Notes: generated by a model not told the origin, from the letters alone. A stretch of DNA of 64,000 nt from Sporosarcina sp. P33 (GCF_002077155.1 NZ_CP015027.1:928501-992500); one strand, 5' to 3'; shown: positions 52,995 through 63,945, counted from the stretch's first letter. Made by a program: numbers and translations.

Positions 52995-54086
52995 TCATGA
53001 CATATCGACAGAGTTATAGCGGACTAGTACGGAGCCTGTTTTCGACTCGCCTGTAATATGCAGCGGCGGTTTCGTTTGATCTTCCGTGTTCTTGCTGAAG
53101 CGAATGGTGCGGTGCAGGAACTGCTCCTGTTCCTCTACGCGGGATACATCTTTCAGCTGCAGATCGAGCTTCCCCATATTGGATGTAATTTCACCTTTCA
53201 CGCTCAATGAAGAAGGGAAATATATTTCGACTGCGCCACTGATAGACTTAGCATCCAGGCTTCTTGCGTGTAATGAGGTAGTAGTAAGAGTGACATTGCC
53301 ATTTAATGATTTGGCATCTACTTCATTCACTTCTCCATCGACATACACGCGCCCGTTCAAGGTTTCAGCTTCCAGTTTGTCACCGGTCACTTTCAATAAA
53401 CGGACCATTCCGTTAGCGGTTTCGAGTTCTGCTTCTTCAAATGTTGTGTCAGCACATTCAATTTTTCCATTGGCTGTTTTAATGCGCAAATCCTTAAAAC
53501 CGACTCCTTCAGCCGAACAGCCGCCGTTCAATAAACGGACGGACAGTTTATCGTACATTTTCCCGGCCGGCACGTATAACTGAACATTTACCTGCAGCAT
53601 TTTCAAGTCACTGCCGATACGCAGTTTATTGCCGTCTTTAACAAACAATAACTTATCAAGGAAATGGCTGAGTGCCTCTGCTTCGGAATCATTATTGAAA
53701 TGCTTTACGGAGAACTTCGCCATGATTTCCTCATCTTCTGAAGGATGCAGTTCAACAGTTCCGTGATCGATATGAATGATCAGTTCTTCCACGTCTTCCG
53801 CAGATTTCTTTTCCGTATGTGTAAAGGAGACTGATTTGCTGAATGGTGCTTCGAAATCGAACTCTTTCACACGGTGTACGGCTGTATCCATGAATTGCAT
53901 GAAACGGTCGCCTGCTGTCATGAATTCTTTACGGATATCTTCAAAAAAGTCATCAGCTGAAGAACTTTCTTCAGGTTTTTCCTGATCTGGCTGTTTGCTC
54001 ATCGCTTCCAGCAGCCGTAATGCTTCATCCGCTGTAATTTTTCCTTCTTCGAGCAGCGTAAGTATTCGTGTGCGTTCATTTTGCAT
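52995..54086 (-). CDS. yvlB: DUF4097 family beta-helix-like protein (YvlB)
   Basis: A 363-residue protein. An N-terminal helical segment (LLEEGKITADEALRLLEAMS) leads to an acidic linker, then a DUF4097 region of repeated short strands (TANGKIECADTTFEEAELETANGMVRLLKVTG, LNGRVYVDGEVNEVDAKSLNGNVTLTT), a right-handed helix pattern. In Bacillus the neighbour is linked to envelope stress. M(QNERTRIL) at 54086 follows GAGGAGGAATCCGGAA. Confidence 0.85.
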   Translation of the reverse strand: MQNERTRILTLLEEGKITADEALRLLEAMSKQPDQEKPEESSSADDFFEDIRKEFMTAGDRFMQFMDTAVHRVKEFDFEAPFSKSVSFTHTEKKSAEDVEELIIHIDHGTVELHPSEDEEIMAKFSVKHFNNDSEAEALSHFLDKLLFVKDGNKLRIGSDLKMLQVNVQLYVPAGKMYDKLSVRLLNGGCSAEGVGFKDLRIKTANGKIECADTTFEEAELETANGMVRLLKVTGDKLEAETLNGRVYVDGEVNEVDAKSLNGNVTLTTTSLHARSLDAKSISGAVEIYFPSSLSVKGEITSNMGKLDLQLKDVSRVEEQEQFLHRTIRFSKNTEDQTKPPLHITGESKTGSVLVRYNSVDMS

Positions 54087-54159
54087 TTCCGGATTCCTCC
54101 TCGTTTTGAACAATCTTTTCAGTACCTGTCTATTTATACGGTTAAGCAGAAAGAAAGTT

Positions 54160-57033
54160 TCATTTTCTGCTTTTTCCCGCTTTTTCGATTTGTTCTTTCA
54201 TCCGGTGCCGGTCTCTCTCTAGTATCGTGCGTAAATACTTTCCTGTATAAGAGGCTGGTACTTCTGCCACTTCTTCCGGTGTGCCGACTGCGATGATTTC
54301 TCCGCCCTTATCTCCGCCTTCAGGTCCAATATCGATAATGTGATCAACCGTTTTAATTACATCCAAATTATGTTCGATGACGAGAACGGTATTTCCTCCA
54401 TCAACGAGGCGCTGAAGGACTTCGAGTAACTTGGCGATGTCATGAACATGCAGCCCTGTCGTCGGCTCATCCAGTATATAAAATGACTTGCCCGTCGATC
54501 GTTTATGCAGCTCGGAAGCAAGCTTGACCCGCTGTGCTTCTCCCCCCGACAGCGTAGTCGCAGGCTGGCCTAATTTTATATAGCCAAGACCCACATCGAC
54601 AATCGTTTGCAGTTTACGGCTGATTTTCGGGATATTCTCGAAAAACACTGCCGCTGTTTCAACTGTCATCTCCAGCACGTCCGCAATATTCTTTCCTTTA
54701 TATTGCACTTCAAGTGTTTCGCGGTTATAACGTTTGCCGTGACATACTTCGCACGGCACATAGACGTCAGGAAGGAAATGCATTTCGATTTTAATGATTC
54801 CATCCCCACGGCATGCTTCACAGCGGCCGCCTTTTACGTTAAAGCTGAAACGTCCTTTTTTATAGCCGCGGACTTTTGCTTCATTGGTCATCGCGAAGAC
54901 ATCGCGGATATCATCAAAGACGCCTGTATACGTGGCGGGATTTGACCGCGGAGTCCGGCCGATCGGTGACTGGTCAATATCGATTACTTTTTCCAGATGC
55001 TCAACCCCGCTGATGCTGTCGTATTTCCCGGGCTTCTGTTTAGAACGGTTCAGTTTCTGCGCCAATGTCCTATGCAGGATATCATTGACGAGTGTACTTT
55101 TACCCGAGCCCGAAACACCTGTCACAGCGATAAACTGCCCGAGCGGGAACTCCGCATCAATATGTTTCAGGTTGTTTTCTGAAGCGCCTTTGACTACTAT
55201 GCTACGCTCATCTCGCGGTCTGCGTTCAATTGGAAGCGGAATGAATTTCTTGCCGCTTAAATATTGTCCAGTCAATGATTTCTTATTCTTCATCACCTTG
55301 GCCGGTGTGCCTGCAGCAACTATTTCACCGCCCGCCACGCCTGCACCAGGGCCTACGTCAATTAAATAGTCAGCCGCCATCATCGTATCTTCATCATGTT
55401 CCACCACAATCAGTGTATTGCCGATATCGCGCATGTTTTGCAGGGTTCCGATCAGCCGGTCATTATCGCGCTGATGCAGTCCGATTGACGGTTCATCCAA
55501 AATATAAAGAACGCCTGTCAAACGAGAGCCGATTTGTGTGGCCAGACGGATACGCTGCGCTTCCCCGCCGGACAATGTGCCTGCAGAACGGGACAGGTTC
55601 AAATAGTCCAGTCCGACGTTCACCAGGAAGCCCAGCCGTTCCTGAATTTCTTTCAGAATCATGTCAGCAATTTGCGCGTCTTTCTCAGACAGCTTTAATT
55701 GGTCAAAGAACTTCGTCGTCTCGACAATTGAGCGTTCAGTTATTTTACCGATATGCTGTCCGTCAACCAGCACCGAAAGAGACTCAGGCTTCAAACGGTA
55801 TCCTGTACAGGAAGGACAGGCCCGCTCGGTCATATATTTGCTCATCTGCTCACGGATATAATCAGACGATGTTTCATGATAACGGCGCTCTACGTTGCGT
55901 AAAACTCCTTCAAAATAAATATCACTGTCACGTGTATTGCCGAATTCATTGGTGTAGCGGAACCGGATTTTCTCTTTGCTTGAACCTTTTAATAACTTCT
56001 CCAGATCCGAATCAGCGAGTTCACTGACCGGCACATCCATCGGAATTTTATAATGCTTCGCAACGGTCTTTAACAGTTCCGGATAATATTGAGAACTTGT
56101 CGGTTCCCATGGGGCGACTGCATGCTCCTTTAATGACAGGTCACTGTTCGGAATGACCAGGTCCGGATCGACTTCAAGTTTCATGCCGAGCCCGTCACAC
56201 TCTGGACATGCTCCGAACGGACTGTTGAATGAAAACATGCGGGGTTCCAGTTCCCCAATGGAGAATCCGCAGATCGGACATGCATGGTGCTCACTGAAAA
56301 ACAATTCCTCTTCCCCGATTACGTCCACCAGAACATTACCGTCAGCGAGCCGCAAAGCGGATTCAAGCGAGTCACTGAGCCGTGTCTCAACGCCTTCTTT
56401 CATGACGATCCGGTCAATGACAATTTCAATTGTGTGCTTCTTGTTTTTATCCAGGTCGATATTGTCGTCAAGGTCAATCGTTTCACCATTGACCCGCACA
56501 CGCACATACCCCTGTCTTTTAATATCTTCAAACAGCTTCGCATGCGTCCCTTTACGTTCGGAAATGATAGGCGCCAAAATTTGAATTCTCGTACGCTCCG
56601 GCAATTCCATCACACGGTCCACCATCTGCTGAATTGTCTGTGTGGAGATTTCTATGCCGTGATACGGACAATGCGGTTTCCCCACTCTTGCATACAGCAG
56701 GCGCAAGTAGTCATAAATCTCCGTCACCGTTCCTACTGTCGAACGCGGATTTTTACTGGTAGTTTTCTGGTCGATGGAAATCGCCGGAGACAGTCCTTCA
56801 ATGGAATCCACATCCGGCTTATCCATCTGTCCAAGGAACTGGCGGGCATATGCAGACAATGACTCTACGTAGCGGCGCTGTCCTTCCGCGTAGATCGTAT
56901 CAAAAGCCAATGAAGACTTCCCTGACCCCGATAAACCGGTGAGTACAACTAATTGGTCCCGGGGTATTTTGACGGTAATGTCTCTCAGGTTATTCGCTCT
57001 CGCTCCTTGTATAATCAATTCTTTATTTTTCAT
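54160..57033 (-). CDS. uvrA: Excinuclease ABC subunit A
   Basis: A 957-residue DNA-damage sensor of nucleotide excision repair. Two ABC ATPase modules: Walker [10 protein letters not shown] near 32-39 and GVSGSGKST near 643, signatures LSGGEAQR near 490 and 830. Zinc sites CPICG and CEACRGDG...CEVCHGKR are intact. Eight bases after uvrB. Probably LexA-controlled through the uvrB promoter. Confidence 0.98.
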   Translation of the reverse strand: MKNKELIIQGARANNLRDITVKIPRDQLVVLTGLSGSGKSSLAFDTIYAEGQRRYVESLSAYARQFLGQMDKPDVDSIEGLSPAISIDQKTTSKNPRSTVGTVTEIYDYLRLLYARVGKPHCPYHGIEISTQTIQQMVDRVMELPERTRIQILAPIISERKGTHAKLFEDIKRQGYVRVRVNGETIDLDDNIDLDKNKKHTIEIVIDRIVMKEGVETRLSDSLESALRLADGNVLVDVIGEEELFFSEHHACPICGFSIGELEPRMFSFNSPFGACPECDGLGMKLEVDPDLVIPNSDLSLKEHAVAPWEPTSSQYYPELLKTVAKHYKIPMDVPVSELADSDLEKLLKGSSKEKIRFRYTNEFGNTRDSDIYFEGVLRNVERRYHETSSDYIREQMSKYMTERACPSCTGYRLKPESLSVLVDGQHIGKITERSIVETTKFFDQLKLSEKDAQIADMILKEIQERLGFLVNVGLDYLNLSRSAGTLSGGEAQRIRLATQIGSRLTGVLYILDEPSIGLHQRDNDRLIGTLQNMRDIGNTLIVVEHDEDTMMAADYLIDVGPGAGVAGGEIVAAGTPAKVMKNKKSLTGQYLSGKKFIPLPIERRPRDERSIVVKGASENNLKHIDAEFPLGQFIAVTGVSGSGKSTLVNDILHRTLAQKLNRSKQKPGKYDSISGVEHLEKVIDIDQSPIGRTPRSNPATYTGVFDDIRDVFAMTNEAKVRGYKKGRFSFNVKGGRCEACRGDGIIKIEMHFLPDVYVPCEVCHGKRYNRETLEVQYKGKNIADVLEMTVETAAVFFENIPKISRKLQTIVDVGLGYIKLGQPATTLSGGEAQRVKLASELHKRSTGKSFYILDEPTTGLHVHDIAKLLEVLQRLVDGGNTVLVIEHNLDVIKTVDHIIDIGPEGGDKGGEIIAVGTPEEVAEVPASYTGKYLRTILERDRHRMKEQIEKAGKSRK

Positions 57034-57040
57034 AAGGACT

Positions 57041-59023
57041 CTACCTTTCTGCCTTCAGTTCTATTACGGTATCGCGTAACTCTGCAGCTCTTTCGAAGTC
57101 CAAAGCTTTCGCTGCTTCTTTCATTTCTTTTTCTAATTTCACCAGCAATAAGCCCTTTTCGTCTTTTGACAGCTTCTTGCCTTCTGTCACGCGCTGCAAA
57201 TAGGATTCCGTTTCTTCCGCCACTTGCGTCGCACGAATCGCTTCGCGGATTGGTTTGATAATGGTCGTTGGTGTGATGCCATGTTCTTCGTTATAGGCAA
57301 GCTGGATTTCCCGGCGGCGTTCTGTTTCTCCTATCGCCTTTTGCATGGAATCGGTCATTTTATCTGCGTACATAATGACGCGTCCTTCCGAGTTACGCGC
57401 TGCCCGGCCAATCGTCTGAATCAGAGCGCGCTCTGAACGTAAGAACCCTTCTTTGTCCGCATCCAAAATTGCCACCAATGATACTTCCGGTATATCGATT
57501 CCTTCACGCAATAAGTTGATTCCAATCAGGACATCATACGTCCCGATGCGCAGTTCCCGGATAATTTCTGTCCGCTCAAGCGTCTTGACGTCAGAATGAA
57601 GATACTGCACTTTGATGCCGATGTCTTTTAAGTAGTCCGACAGATCCTCTGACATTTTCTTGGTCAGCGTCGTGATCAGCACCCGTTCATTGCGCTCGAT
57701 GCGCAACTGAATTTCATCCAGCAGATCATCGATTTGTCCTTCGATCGGCCGCACCTCAATAATCGGATCCAGCAAACCTGTCGGACGTATAATCTGCTCG
57801 ACCATTTCATCTGTATGCTCGATTTCATAAGGGCCCGGCGTAGCGGAAATATACATCGCCTGTTTGATATGGTCTTCAAACTCTTCAAACATCAGCGGCC
57901 GGTTATCAAGAGCGGATGGCAGACGGAAACCGTGCTCCACCAGCACTTTTTTACGTGCCTGGTCGCCGTTGTACATACCGCGGATTTGCGGCAACGAAAC
58001 GTGACTTTCATCGACTACGATCAGGAAGTCATCCGGAAAATAATCCAGCAGTGTGTATGGCGTTGCGCCCGCTTCACGCAATGTTAAATGTCTGGAATAG
58101 TTCTCGATGCCGGAACAGAAACCCATCTCCCGCATCATCTCCAGATCATAGCGCGTCCGCTGCTCCAGACGCTGCGCTTCCAGCAGCTTATCGTTGTCAC
58201 GCAAATATTTAAGCTGTTCTTCTAATTCAATTTCTATATTTTCTATAGCCTTCAATAATTTCTCTTCACGCGTAACGAAGTGGGATCCCGGGAAAATCGC
58301 CACATGATCACGGTCTCCAATCACTTCACCTGTTAAGGCGTCAACTTCCCGGATACGCTCGATTTCATCCCCGAAAAACTCCAGGCGGATACAGCGCTCA
58401 TCCCGTGATACCGGAAATACTTCGACTACATCTCCTCTTACGCGGAAAGTACCGCGTGTGAAATTGATGTCGTTGCGCTCGTATTGGATATCTACCAGTG
58501 TCCGCAGCAATTCATTGCGCGGGATCTCCATGCCTTTGCGCAGCGAAAAAACCATTTCGTTATATTCTTCCGGCGAACCTAGACCGTAAATACATGATAC
58601 CGATGCGACTATCAGTACATCATTGCGTTCAAATAACGCACTGGTTGCTGAGTGGCGCAGTTTATCGATTTCATCATTGATGGAAGAATCCTTTTCAATG
58701 AATGTATCCGTCTGCGGCACATATGCTTCTGGCTGATAAAAGTCGTAGAAGCTGACAAAGTATTCCACCGCATTATCGGGGAAAAACTCCTTGAATTCAC
58801 TATATAATTGACCGGCCAGCGTTTTATTGTGAGCAATGACCAGTGTTGGTTTGTTAATTTCCGTCAGTACATTGGAAACGGTAAATGTCTTTCCAGTTCC
58901 CGTCGCACCGAGCAAGGTTTGATGCTTTTTTCCTTCTTTTATTCCGCTGACAAGGCTTGCGATCGCTTTCGGCTGATCTCCCTGCGGCGTATATGGTGCC
59001 TGCAATTGAAATGTTTCGTTCAA
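57041..59023 (-). CDS. uvrB: Excinuclease ABC subunit B
   Basis: A 660-residue helicase-like subunit that verifies damage and recruits UvrC. Walker [10 protein letters not shown] near residue 40, beta-hairpin [20 protein letters not shown] near 92, DEAD-like VVDESHVS near 337, motif [11 protein letters not shown] near 540 and a C-terminal UVR domain ([22 protein letters not shown]). The TTG start follows GGAGTGGAAACAT. A LexA-like box sits at the promoter. Confidence 0.98.
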   Translation of the reverse strand: MNETFQLQAPYTPQGDQPKAIASLVSGIKEGKKHQTLLGATGTGKTFTVSNVLTEINKPTLVIAHNKTLAGQLYSEFKEFFPDNAVEYFVSFYDFYQPEAYVPQTDTFIEKDSSINDEIDKLRHSATSALFERNDVLIVASVSCIYGLGSPEEYNEMVFSLRKGMEIPRNELLRTLVDIQYERNDINFTRGTFRVRGDVVEVFPVSRDERCIRLEFFGDEIERIREVDALTGEVIGDRDHVAIFPGSHFVTREEKLLKAIENIEIELEEQLKYLRDNDKLLEAQRLEQRTRYDLEMMREMGFCSGIENYSRHLTLREAGATPYTLLDYFPDDFLIVVDESHVSLPQIRGMYNGDQARKKVLVEHGFRLPSALDNRPLMFEEFEDHIKQAMYISATPGPYEIEHTDEMVEQIIRPTGLLDPIIEVRPIEGQIDDLLDEIQLRIERNERVLITTLTKKMSEDLSDYLKDIGIKVQYLHSDVKTLERTEIIRELRIGTYDVLIGINLLREGIDIPEVSLVAILDADKEGFLRSERALIQTIGRAARNSEGRVIMYADKMTDSMQKAIGETERRREIQLAYNEEHGITPTTIIKPIREAIRATQVAEETESYLQRVTEGKKLSKDEKGLLLVKLEKEMKEAAKALDFERAAELRDTVIELKAER

Positions 59024-59096
59024 ATGTTTCCACTCCTATTCTTGAACACCTGATCCTTCTATTTTACCACATCCGGCGCTATTTCTAAAGAAATAA

Positions 59097-59146
59097 CGAA
59101 CGTACGTTTTAAACGTATCATATTATGTATTGTATTGTACCCGTAA
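59097..59146 (-). promoter_or_regulatory. uvrB promoter with LexA-like box
   Basis: On the minus strand TTACGG (59141-59146) and TATGAT (59117-59122) are 18 bases apart. CGAACGTACGTTTT (59097-59110) follows as a GAAC-N4-GTTT near-palindrome, one base off the LexA core, at about the transcription start. Confidence 0.65.
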
Positions 59147-59192
59147 CCGGCTGAAAGAAACTTCCCGCGGCGGTATGCAGCACATAAAAAAA

Positions 59193-59221
59193 CACTGCCT
59201 GAATTTTCTTCAGACAGCGTG
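59193..59221 (-). terminator. Terminator of the IDEAL-domain gene
   Basis: CACtGCCTGAA and TTCAGaCAGcGTG pair with small mismatches and a six-base loop, followed on the minus strand by seven T. Confidence 0.85.
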
Positions 59222-59231
59222 CAGTAATAGA

Positions 59232-59489
59232 TTATTTTGATTTCAGTTCATAACTTTGTTCTTTTGTAAATTCAATCAGTTGCTGTGTATACAGGTTGAA
59301 TGCTTCTTCATCGTTTCGATCCAACGCATCGTCGATCAATTCCATGATTCTCGTTTGCGTTTGTTCCCAGTGAATATGTTGCAGAAACAGATCCCAATAG
59401 ATTTCATTCAGCAGCTTTTCCGCTTGGAGAGAAGTGCTGTTATTACCTACCGCTTTCAAAAATTCAGCATATGAGTTGTTATTATTCAT
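59232..59489 (-). CDS. IDEAL-domain protein
   Basis: An 85-residue helical protein with an IDEAL-type segment near its end (MELIDDALDRNDEEAFNLYTQQLIEF), as found in YpiB/YphF-like Bacillus proteins. No reaction known; probably a protein-protein module. ATG at 59489 is chosen because AGGGGTGA precedes it; an in-frame GTG lies inside that site. Confidence 0.75.
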   Translation of the reverse strand: MNNNNSYAEFLKAVGNNSTSLQAEKLLNEIYWDLFLQHIHWEQTQTRIMELIDDALDRNDEEAFNLYTQQLIEFTKEQSYELKSK

Positions 59490-59678
59490 CTCTCTCACCC
59501 CTGATACCTTTTAGTAATTATATATGCAACTGAACTACAAATGCAACAGCTTTTTAACTATTCTAACTTTTGAATCACTTTGACCTGACTGAACAATCTT
59601 TTTACTAGGCAGATATATTCAGACAATTCCGTCACTGAAATGAAATAGTAAACGAAGTGATCAAACTTTCATAATCTC

Positions 59679-60890
59679 TTATATTTCTCTTACTTGCTCT
59701 TTCGTCAATCGAATCGTAGCTTCCCCGATAATGACCGCGATAAGAGCAATCAGTACCGGCGTTATGCCCGGTCCATATAGAGGCAGAGCTGCTGCCAGCA
59801 GAATAACCGCCTGCAGCCAGATTAACTTCCTCACTAACGATCGGACGGCTCTGATTTGAGACTTTTCCTGTTCTTCCGGATACAGTTGATCCATCGTAAA
59901 TTCGACGCCGCCTTCAAGTGCCAGGATGAGCTGCACTGCGGTTGCAAATGCGAGAGCTCCTACGAAGATGAAAGATACAATCGGCAGCGGAATCAGAAAT
60001 GCGCCGAGAGCGGACAGTGCAGTTAACCTGAGCCACAGCCAAAACGTATCGTCCGTCCGAATGAACGTCCGGACAACCAGATAATTCTGGACATCGCGGC
60101 GCCTGAAAGTGGAGCGTTTCATCACGAATTTCAGCCAGCTTCGTTTACTGACCGACCCGACCAGATGCGGAACTTCAGTGAAATAATTAGCAAACCGATA
60201 GAAACGCATCATACGGTTCTGCTCCAATTCTATAAACTGTTCATATGGAAACGGAAAGCGTTCGGCCTGTTTGTCCCAAAACTTCGCATATAGAATCGCT
60301 GCCGCTATTCCGATGATCACGACAACCGGACTCCAGGTAAGTCCAAAGTAAATCGTTAGAAATGCCAAAACAAAACGAATTACGCGGTCAGTCCAGATAA
60401 AGTCGTCATTTGCAATTCGGACATTATACTCTGTCCCTACAAATAAACCTTTGCCAGCAATTATTAGCAGCACTACAAGGAGATAATCAACCCCTGTGCC
60501 GACTTCTGTAGCTTTCAATAAAGGAAGTGCCACTACCATGGCAATCAGCGGCAATGGCAGCTGTGAGAATGCAGACCATGTCAATGAACGTTTCATATAA
60601 TTGGGCAGCTGATTCTCCAGCGGCAGAAAGAAAACGATGTCAGCCGGTTTAAGCAACGTCGTCGGTGCAGCTTTCATCAGCAGTAAAGCAATAATCACGG
60701 ACACAATCAGCGCGGAAGGAAACGTCGCGGGCACTTCTTTCAGCCATTCACTGTACGCATAGCCCCCCGCTCCAATCGCGAACATGAAGACGATAGCCAA
60801 ATGCCCAGTGAATACATAGCGCATATATTTCTGCAGCTCATTGACGTAATGAAAGAACCGCTGCCCCCAAATATCATGCATGTTGTTCAT
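59679..60890 (-). CDS. ecsB: ABC transporter permease EcsB
   Basis: A 403-residue permease with ten or so membrane segments, partner of EcsA. In B. subtilis the Ecs system affects protein secretion, competence and sporulation and is linked to peptide export that feeds intramembrane protease processing. ATG at 60890 overlaps the ecsA end by 17 bases. No ecsC is visible beyond it. Confidence 0.9.
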   Translation of the reverse strand: MNNMHDIWGQRFFHYVNELQKYMRYVFTGHLAIVFMFAIGAGGYAYSEWLKEVPATFPSALIVSVIIALLLMKAAPTTLLKPADIVFFLPLENQLPNYMKRSLTWSAFSQLPLPLIAMVVALPLLKATEVGTGVDYLLVVLLIIAGKGLFVGTEYNVRIANDDFIWTDRVIRFVLAFLTIYFGLTWSPVVVIIGIAAAILYAKFWDKQAERFPFPYEQFIELEQNRMMRFYRFANYFTEVPHLVGSVSKRSWLKFVMKRSTFRRRDVQNYLVVRTFIRTDDTFWLWLRLTALSALGAFLIPLPIVSFIFVGALAFATAVQLILALEGGVEFTMDQLYPEEQEKSQIRAVRSLVRKLIWLQAVILLAAALPLYGPGITPVLIALIAVIIGEATIRLTKEQVREI

Positions 60891-61620
60891 GATCAGTTTC
60901 CTCAGTCATCGCGATATATAAGTCGTCAAGTGTCGCATCTGGGCGTCCGAATGCTCTCCGCAGATCATCCATCGTTCCGTTCGCACGCACACGGCCTTCA
61001 TGCAGCAGAATAATGCGGTCGCAATACTTCTCTGCCGTCGCCAATACGTGTGTCGACATTAAAATAGAAGCTCCCGCATTTTTCCGTTCTATGATTTGAT
61101 CCAGCAGCGCACGAATAGCCAACGGATCCAGACCTACGAATGGCTCATCAATAATATATAATTTCGGTTCCACAAGAAATGCGCACATGATCATGACTTT
61201 CTGCCGCATACCTTTAGAGAAGTGGGCAGGAAACCATTTCAAACGTTTTTCCATGCGGAATTCTTTCAGCAGTTGTTCTGTGCGAATTTCAAATTGCTGC
61301 TTGTCCAGCCCGTATGCCATTGCAGTCAGCTCTAAATGTTCCTGCAGCGTCAGTTCTTCGTATAATACCGGTGTTTCAGGAATATAACTGAATGATTGGC
61401 GATATTGTGCTTTGTCGCTGAACGTCGCACCATTGATTTTGATGGTTCCCTGCAATGGGTTCATCACGCCGATAATATGTTTGATTGTCGTACTTTTACC
61501 TGCGCCATTCAGACCAATCAAGCCGACCAATTCTCCTTCTTCTATCTGGAATGAAAGGTCATGCAAAACTGGTTTGCGCGTATAACCGCCTGTTACATGT
61601 TCTAGTTCTAGGATTGCCAT
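60874..61620 (-). CDS. ecsA: ABC transporter ATP-binding protein EcsA
   Basis: A 248-residue ABC ATPase. Walker A GLNGAGKST near residue 36-44, signature FSKGMRQK near 139-146, Walker B LYIIDEPF near 157-164. Divergent from hit with 120 bases between them, as in B. subtilis. ATG follows GGAGGAAATAGA. Confidence 0.94.
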   Translation of the reverse strand: MAILELEHVTGGYTRKPVLHDLSFQIEEGELVGLIGLNGAGKSTTIKHIIGVMNPLQGTIKINGATFSDKAQYRQSFSYIPETPVLYEELTLQEHLELTAMAYGLDKQQFEIRTEQLLKEFRMEKRLKWFPAHFSKGMRQKVMIMCAFLVEPKLYIIDEPFVGLDPLAIRALLDQIIERKNAGASILMSTHVLATAEKYCDRIILLHEGRVRANGTMDDLRRAFGRPDATLDDLYIAMTEETDHEQHA

Positions 61621-61740
61621 TCTATTTCCTCCTGTCTTCTGTTTTATTTTAGCAAAGAAACTGTAAAATTGCTTTATTCGCCTTCGTTAACTATCTGAAA
61701 ATATGCTACAATACATCCAAACATGAAAGGAAGTGTAGAA

Positions 61741-62166
61741 ATGACCTCATGTATTTTCTGCAAAATTGTAGAAGGAACGATTCCGGGAGAAAAAGTGTAT
61801 GAAGATGAGCACGTCATCGCTTTCATGGACATTATGCCCGTCACAAAGGGGCATGTACTCCTGATTCCAAAAACTCACCGTGAAAATCTTTATGAGTTAA
61901 CTGAAGACGAAGCGGCGAATTTATTTAAAGCGGCACCGAAAATCGCCCATGCACTGAAAGAAGAATTTCAGCCGGCCGGAATGAATCTGGTGCAAAACAA
62001 CGGATCTTTTGCAGGCCAGTCCGTCTATCATTTCCATATGCACTTCATTCCCCGCTATGATAAATCTGACGGACTGAAAGTAGAATTTAATACAAAAGTA
62101 GAGCAATATCCGATGGACGTACTGTCTGAACTGGCTGCTGGCATCTCCAGACGTCTGCAGCAGTAA
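61741..62166 (+). CDS. hit: HIT family nucleotide-binding protein
   Basis: A 141-residue histidine-triad nucleotide hydrolase/transferase. The HIT motif appears as HFHMHFIPR near residue 97-105, and CIFCKIVEG opens the protein with a zinc-binding pair of cysteines. Probably cleaves adenosine phosphoramidates or similar. ATG at 61741 follows AAAGGAAGTGTAGAA; an earlier in-frame ATG overlaps the ribosome site. Confidence 0.95.
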   Translation: MTSCIFCKIVEGTIPGEKVYEDEHVIAFMDIMPVTKGHVLLIPKTHRENLYELTEDEAANLFKAAPKIAHALKEEFQPAGMNLVQNNGSFAGQSVYHFHMHFIPRYDKSDGLKVEFNTKVEQYPMDVLSELAAGISRRLQQ

Positions 62167-62180
62167 CAGATGAATGAAAA

Positions 62181-62248
62181 GAACGGAAGAGGTCGAGATT
62201 TCTTTCTGCATTGCCAACAGCGGACATTCTCTCTTCCGTTCCTTTTTT
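62181..62248 (+). terminator. Terminator of hit
   Basis: GAACGGAAGAG and CTCTTCCGTTC form an eleven-pair outer stem around a 39-base loop, followed by six T. The large loop is unusual but the stem and T run are clear. Confidence 0.75.
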
Positions 62249-62363
62249 CTGATCTGCCAGATGAAATACTTTTGATTGCATAATAATTAATATATTATCT
62301 TGCTCATTTATATCAGAACATGCTTTAATAAAATAATAACTACTAAAAAGGAGTGTTCTCTAT

Positions 62364-62720
62364 ATGAAAGCGTCTACATTCTTTATCGGTCTGGCCGCAG
62401 GTGCTGTTACCTCAGCTGTCACCGTTCTATACTCTACGCCAAAAGCCGGCAGTGAATTGCGGTCAAGCGTGAAAACCGCGTCATTAGAATTAAAGGATAA
62501 GTTAAAAGATGTAAAAGGCCGAGTGGCTGACCTGAAAGACTCTGTGACAGATTTATCAGAGGATGCAAGAGAACTTGTTCCGGAGACCGTGGAGGAGATG
62601 AAAGTTTCCGTTGCAGACTGGAAACGTTCGACGGAACATAATAAAAAGCGTCTGGAGAAAGAAATCTCTGCGATCCAGACAGCATTGGATGATTTGGAAA
62701 AATCGATCAGCACCCGCTGA
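62364..62720 (+). CDS. yhaH: YtxH-domain protein (YhaH)
   Basis: A 118-residue protein with an N-terminal membrane anchor (STFFIGLAAGAVTSAVTVLY, residues 3-22) and a YtxH domain built of long amphipathic helices (LRSSVKTASLELKDKLKDVKGRVADLKDS, then LEKEISAIQTALDDLEKS). Positions next to hit and scoC match yhaH. It is probably a general-stress envelope protein; no reaction is known. ATG follows AAGGAGTGTTCTCT. Confidence 0.88.
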   Translation: MKASTFFIGLAAGAVTSAVTVLYSTPKAGSELRSSVKTASLELKDKLKDVKGRVADLKDSVTDLSEDARELVPETVEEMKVSVADWKRSTEHNKKRLEKEISAIQTALDDLEKSISTR

Positions 62721-62915
62721 TTCCCCTGTCTCTGTGAATCAGGACAGCACCCCGCTTACCGGTATGTAAGAAACAACTGCAGAATATAAGCGGTATTCCG
62801 CCTACTATTCTGCGGGTACTTACACCCAATCTTAATTATTTTATTATTCCGTCTTTTTTATTTGTTGCTTTTTTGGTATAATAAATAAAAAGATTGAAAG
62901 AAAGCAGGTGCCAAG

Positions 62916-63479
62916 ATGGCAGAGCAAAACATTTCACGTAAAGATGCGATGATCTTTAACCAGCGTGTCGCCCAAATGTCGAAAGCATTATGGAAAGCCG
63001 TGGAAAAAGATTGGCAGCAATGGATAAAACCTTATGAACTGAATATTAATGAACATCATATTTTATGGATTGCCTACCACCTGGAAGGCGCCACGATTTC
63101 AGACATCGCCAAATTTGGCGTCATGCATGTTTCGACGGCTTTCAATTTCTCAAAAAAACTGGAACAGCGAAAATTATTATACTTCTCCAAGAAAGACGAT
63201 GACCGGCGCAACACCTACGTGACGGTTACGGATGAGGGGAAAGAGCTGCTAATTGAAATGAATGCGAATTACCATAACGAAGAATACAGCATTCTTCAGG
63301 GCTCTCTTCCCCTTCGCGATATTTATGGAAAATTCCCTGAATTCCTTGAAGTCATGTCTGTTTTACGAAATATTTACGGCGATGATTTCATGGATATTTT
63401 CGAGCGCGGGTTCAAAAATATTGAAAGAACCTACGAAGACTCGAATGATTACCTGCAAAAGACTGAAGTAGAGACATAA
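62916..63479 (+). CDS. scoC: Transition-state regulator ScoC (Hpr), MarR family
   Basis: A 187-residue MarR-fold repressor. The winged helix is at residues 45-100 ([59 protein letters not shown]), followed by a dimerisation tail. In B. subtilis ScoC represses extracellular protease, sporulation and oligopeptide-transport genes. TATAAT lies 40 bases before the start, and AAAGCAGGTGCCAAG precedes ATG. The hit-yhaH-scoC order is conserved. Confidence 0.95.
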   Translation: MAEQNISRKDAMIFNQRVAQMSKALWKAVEKDWQQWIKPYELNINEHHILWIAYHLEGATISDIAKFGVMHVSTAFNFSKKLEQRKLLYFSKKDDDRRNTYVTVTDEGKELLIEMNANYHNEEYSILQGSLPLRDIYGKFPEFLEVMSVLRNIYGDDFMDIFERGFKNIERTYEDSNDYLQKTEVET

Positions 63480-63563
63480 ATGTGAGTCATTCGCAGTTTG
63501 CTTTTTTCCTTTTGCCCGCAAATTCTGCTATGATAGTACAGAAGCAGAAAGAGGAGGTCTAAA

Positions 63564-63749
63564 ATGGTTATAGCGATCACCATTCTTTTTTCATTGTTCT
63601 ACTTATATCAAATTAATAAAATGACATTTGCTCTTTGCCAATCTAGAGAGATTCCGGAAGAAAAGCAGCCGAAAATTTACCGGACTGTAAACATTCTGAT
63701 TACCATCCTCATTTTATCCTTATATGTAGAAGTATTCTTCAGTGCCTGA
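63564..63749 (+). CDS. Small two-span membrane protein of unknown function
   Basis: A 61-residue protein with hydrophobic segments at 2-16 and 43-59 joined by a basic-acidic loop (SREIPEEKQPKIYRTVNIL). ATG lies after AGAGGAGGTCTAAA, with TATGAT upstream. I do not recognise a family. A strong terminator follows. Confidence 0.7.
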   Translation: MVIAITILFSLFYLYQINKMTFALCQSREIPEEKQPKIYRTVNILITILILSLYVEVFFSA

Positions 63750-63759
63750 CACTATGTAT

Positions 63760-63785
63760 GCCCGCCCCATTACTGGAGGACGGGC
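63760..63785. terminator. Terminator between the small membrane gene and yjcZ-like gene
   Basis: GCCCGCCC and GGACGGGC form an eight-pair stem, then eight T on the plus strand. It lies at the convergent junction and its plus T run overlaps the end of the yjcZ-like gene. Confidence 0.85.
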
Positions 63786-63791
63786 TTTTTT

Positions 63792-63893
63792 TTAGTACAG
63801 GTATGCTGCACCGACAATGATCAATAGAATGAACAAGACAACAATTAGAGCAAAGCCGGATGAACCTGACCCACCTTGAGTGTAGCCGCTCAT
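63792..63893 (-). CDS. YjcZ-type sporulation peptide (33 aa)
   Basis: ATG at 63893 follows AAAGGGGGTGCCTTT and encodes MSGYTQGGSGSSGFALIVVL then a further hydrophobic stretch ending GAAYLY. The short GY-Q-G-G head and single membrane span are the hallmark of small YjcZ-family spore proteins in Bacillales. A CATA-N3-TA box lies upstream, the -10 of sporulation sigma E/K promoters. Confidence 0.85.
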   Translation of the reverse strand: MSGYTQGGSGSSGFALIVVLFILLIIVGAAYLY

Positions 63894-63915
63894 AAAGGCA
63901 CCCCCTTTCACACTG

Positions 63916-63945
63916 TATCCTATGCGAATACAGAAAAAAGCGGTT
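63916..63945 (-). promoter_or_regulatory. Candidate sigma-K/E promoter for the YjcZ-type gene
   Basis: On the minus strand AACC is followed after 17 bases by CATAGGATA (63916-63924). The -10 fits CATANNNTA, and AACC fits the mACm -35 of sigma-K. It is 22 bases from the ribosome site. It supports mother-cell expression during sporulation. Confidence 0.5.
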
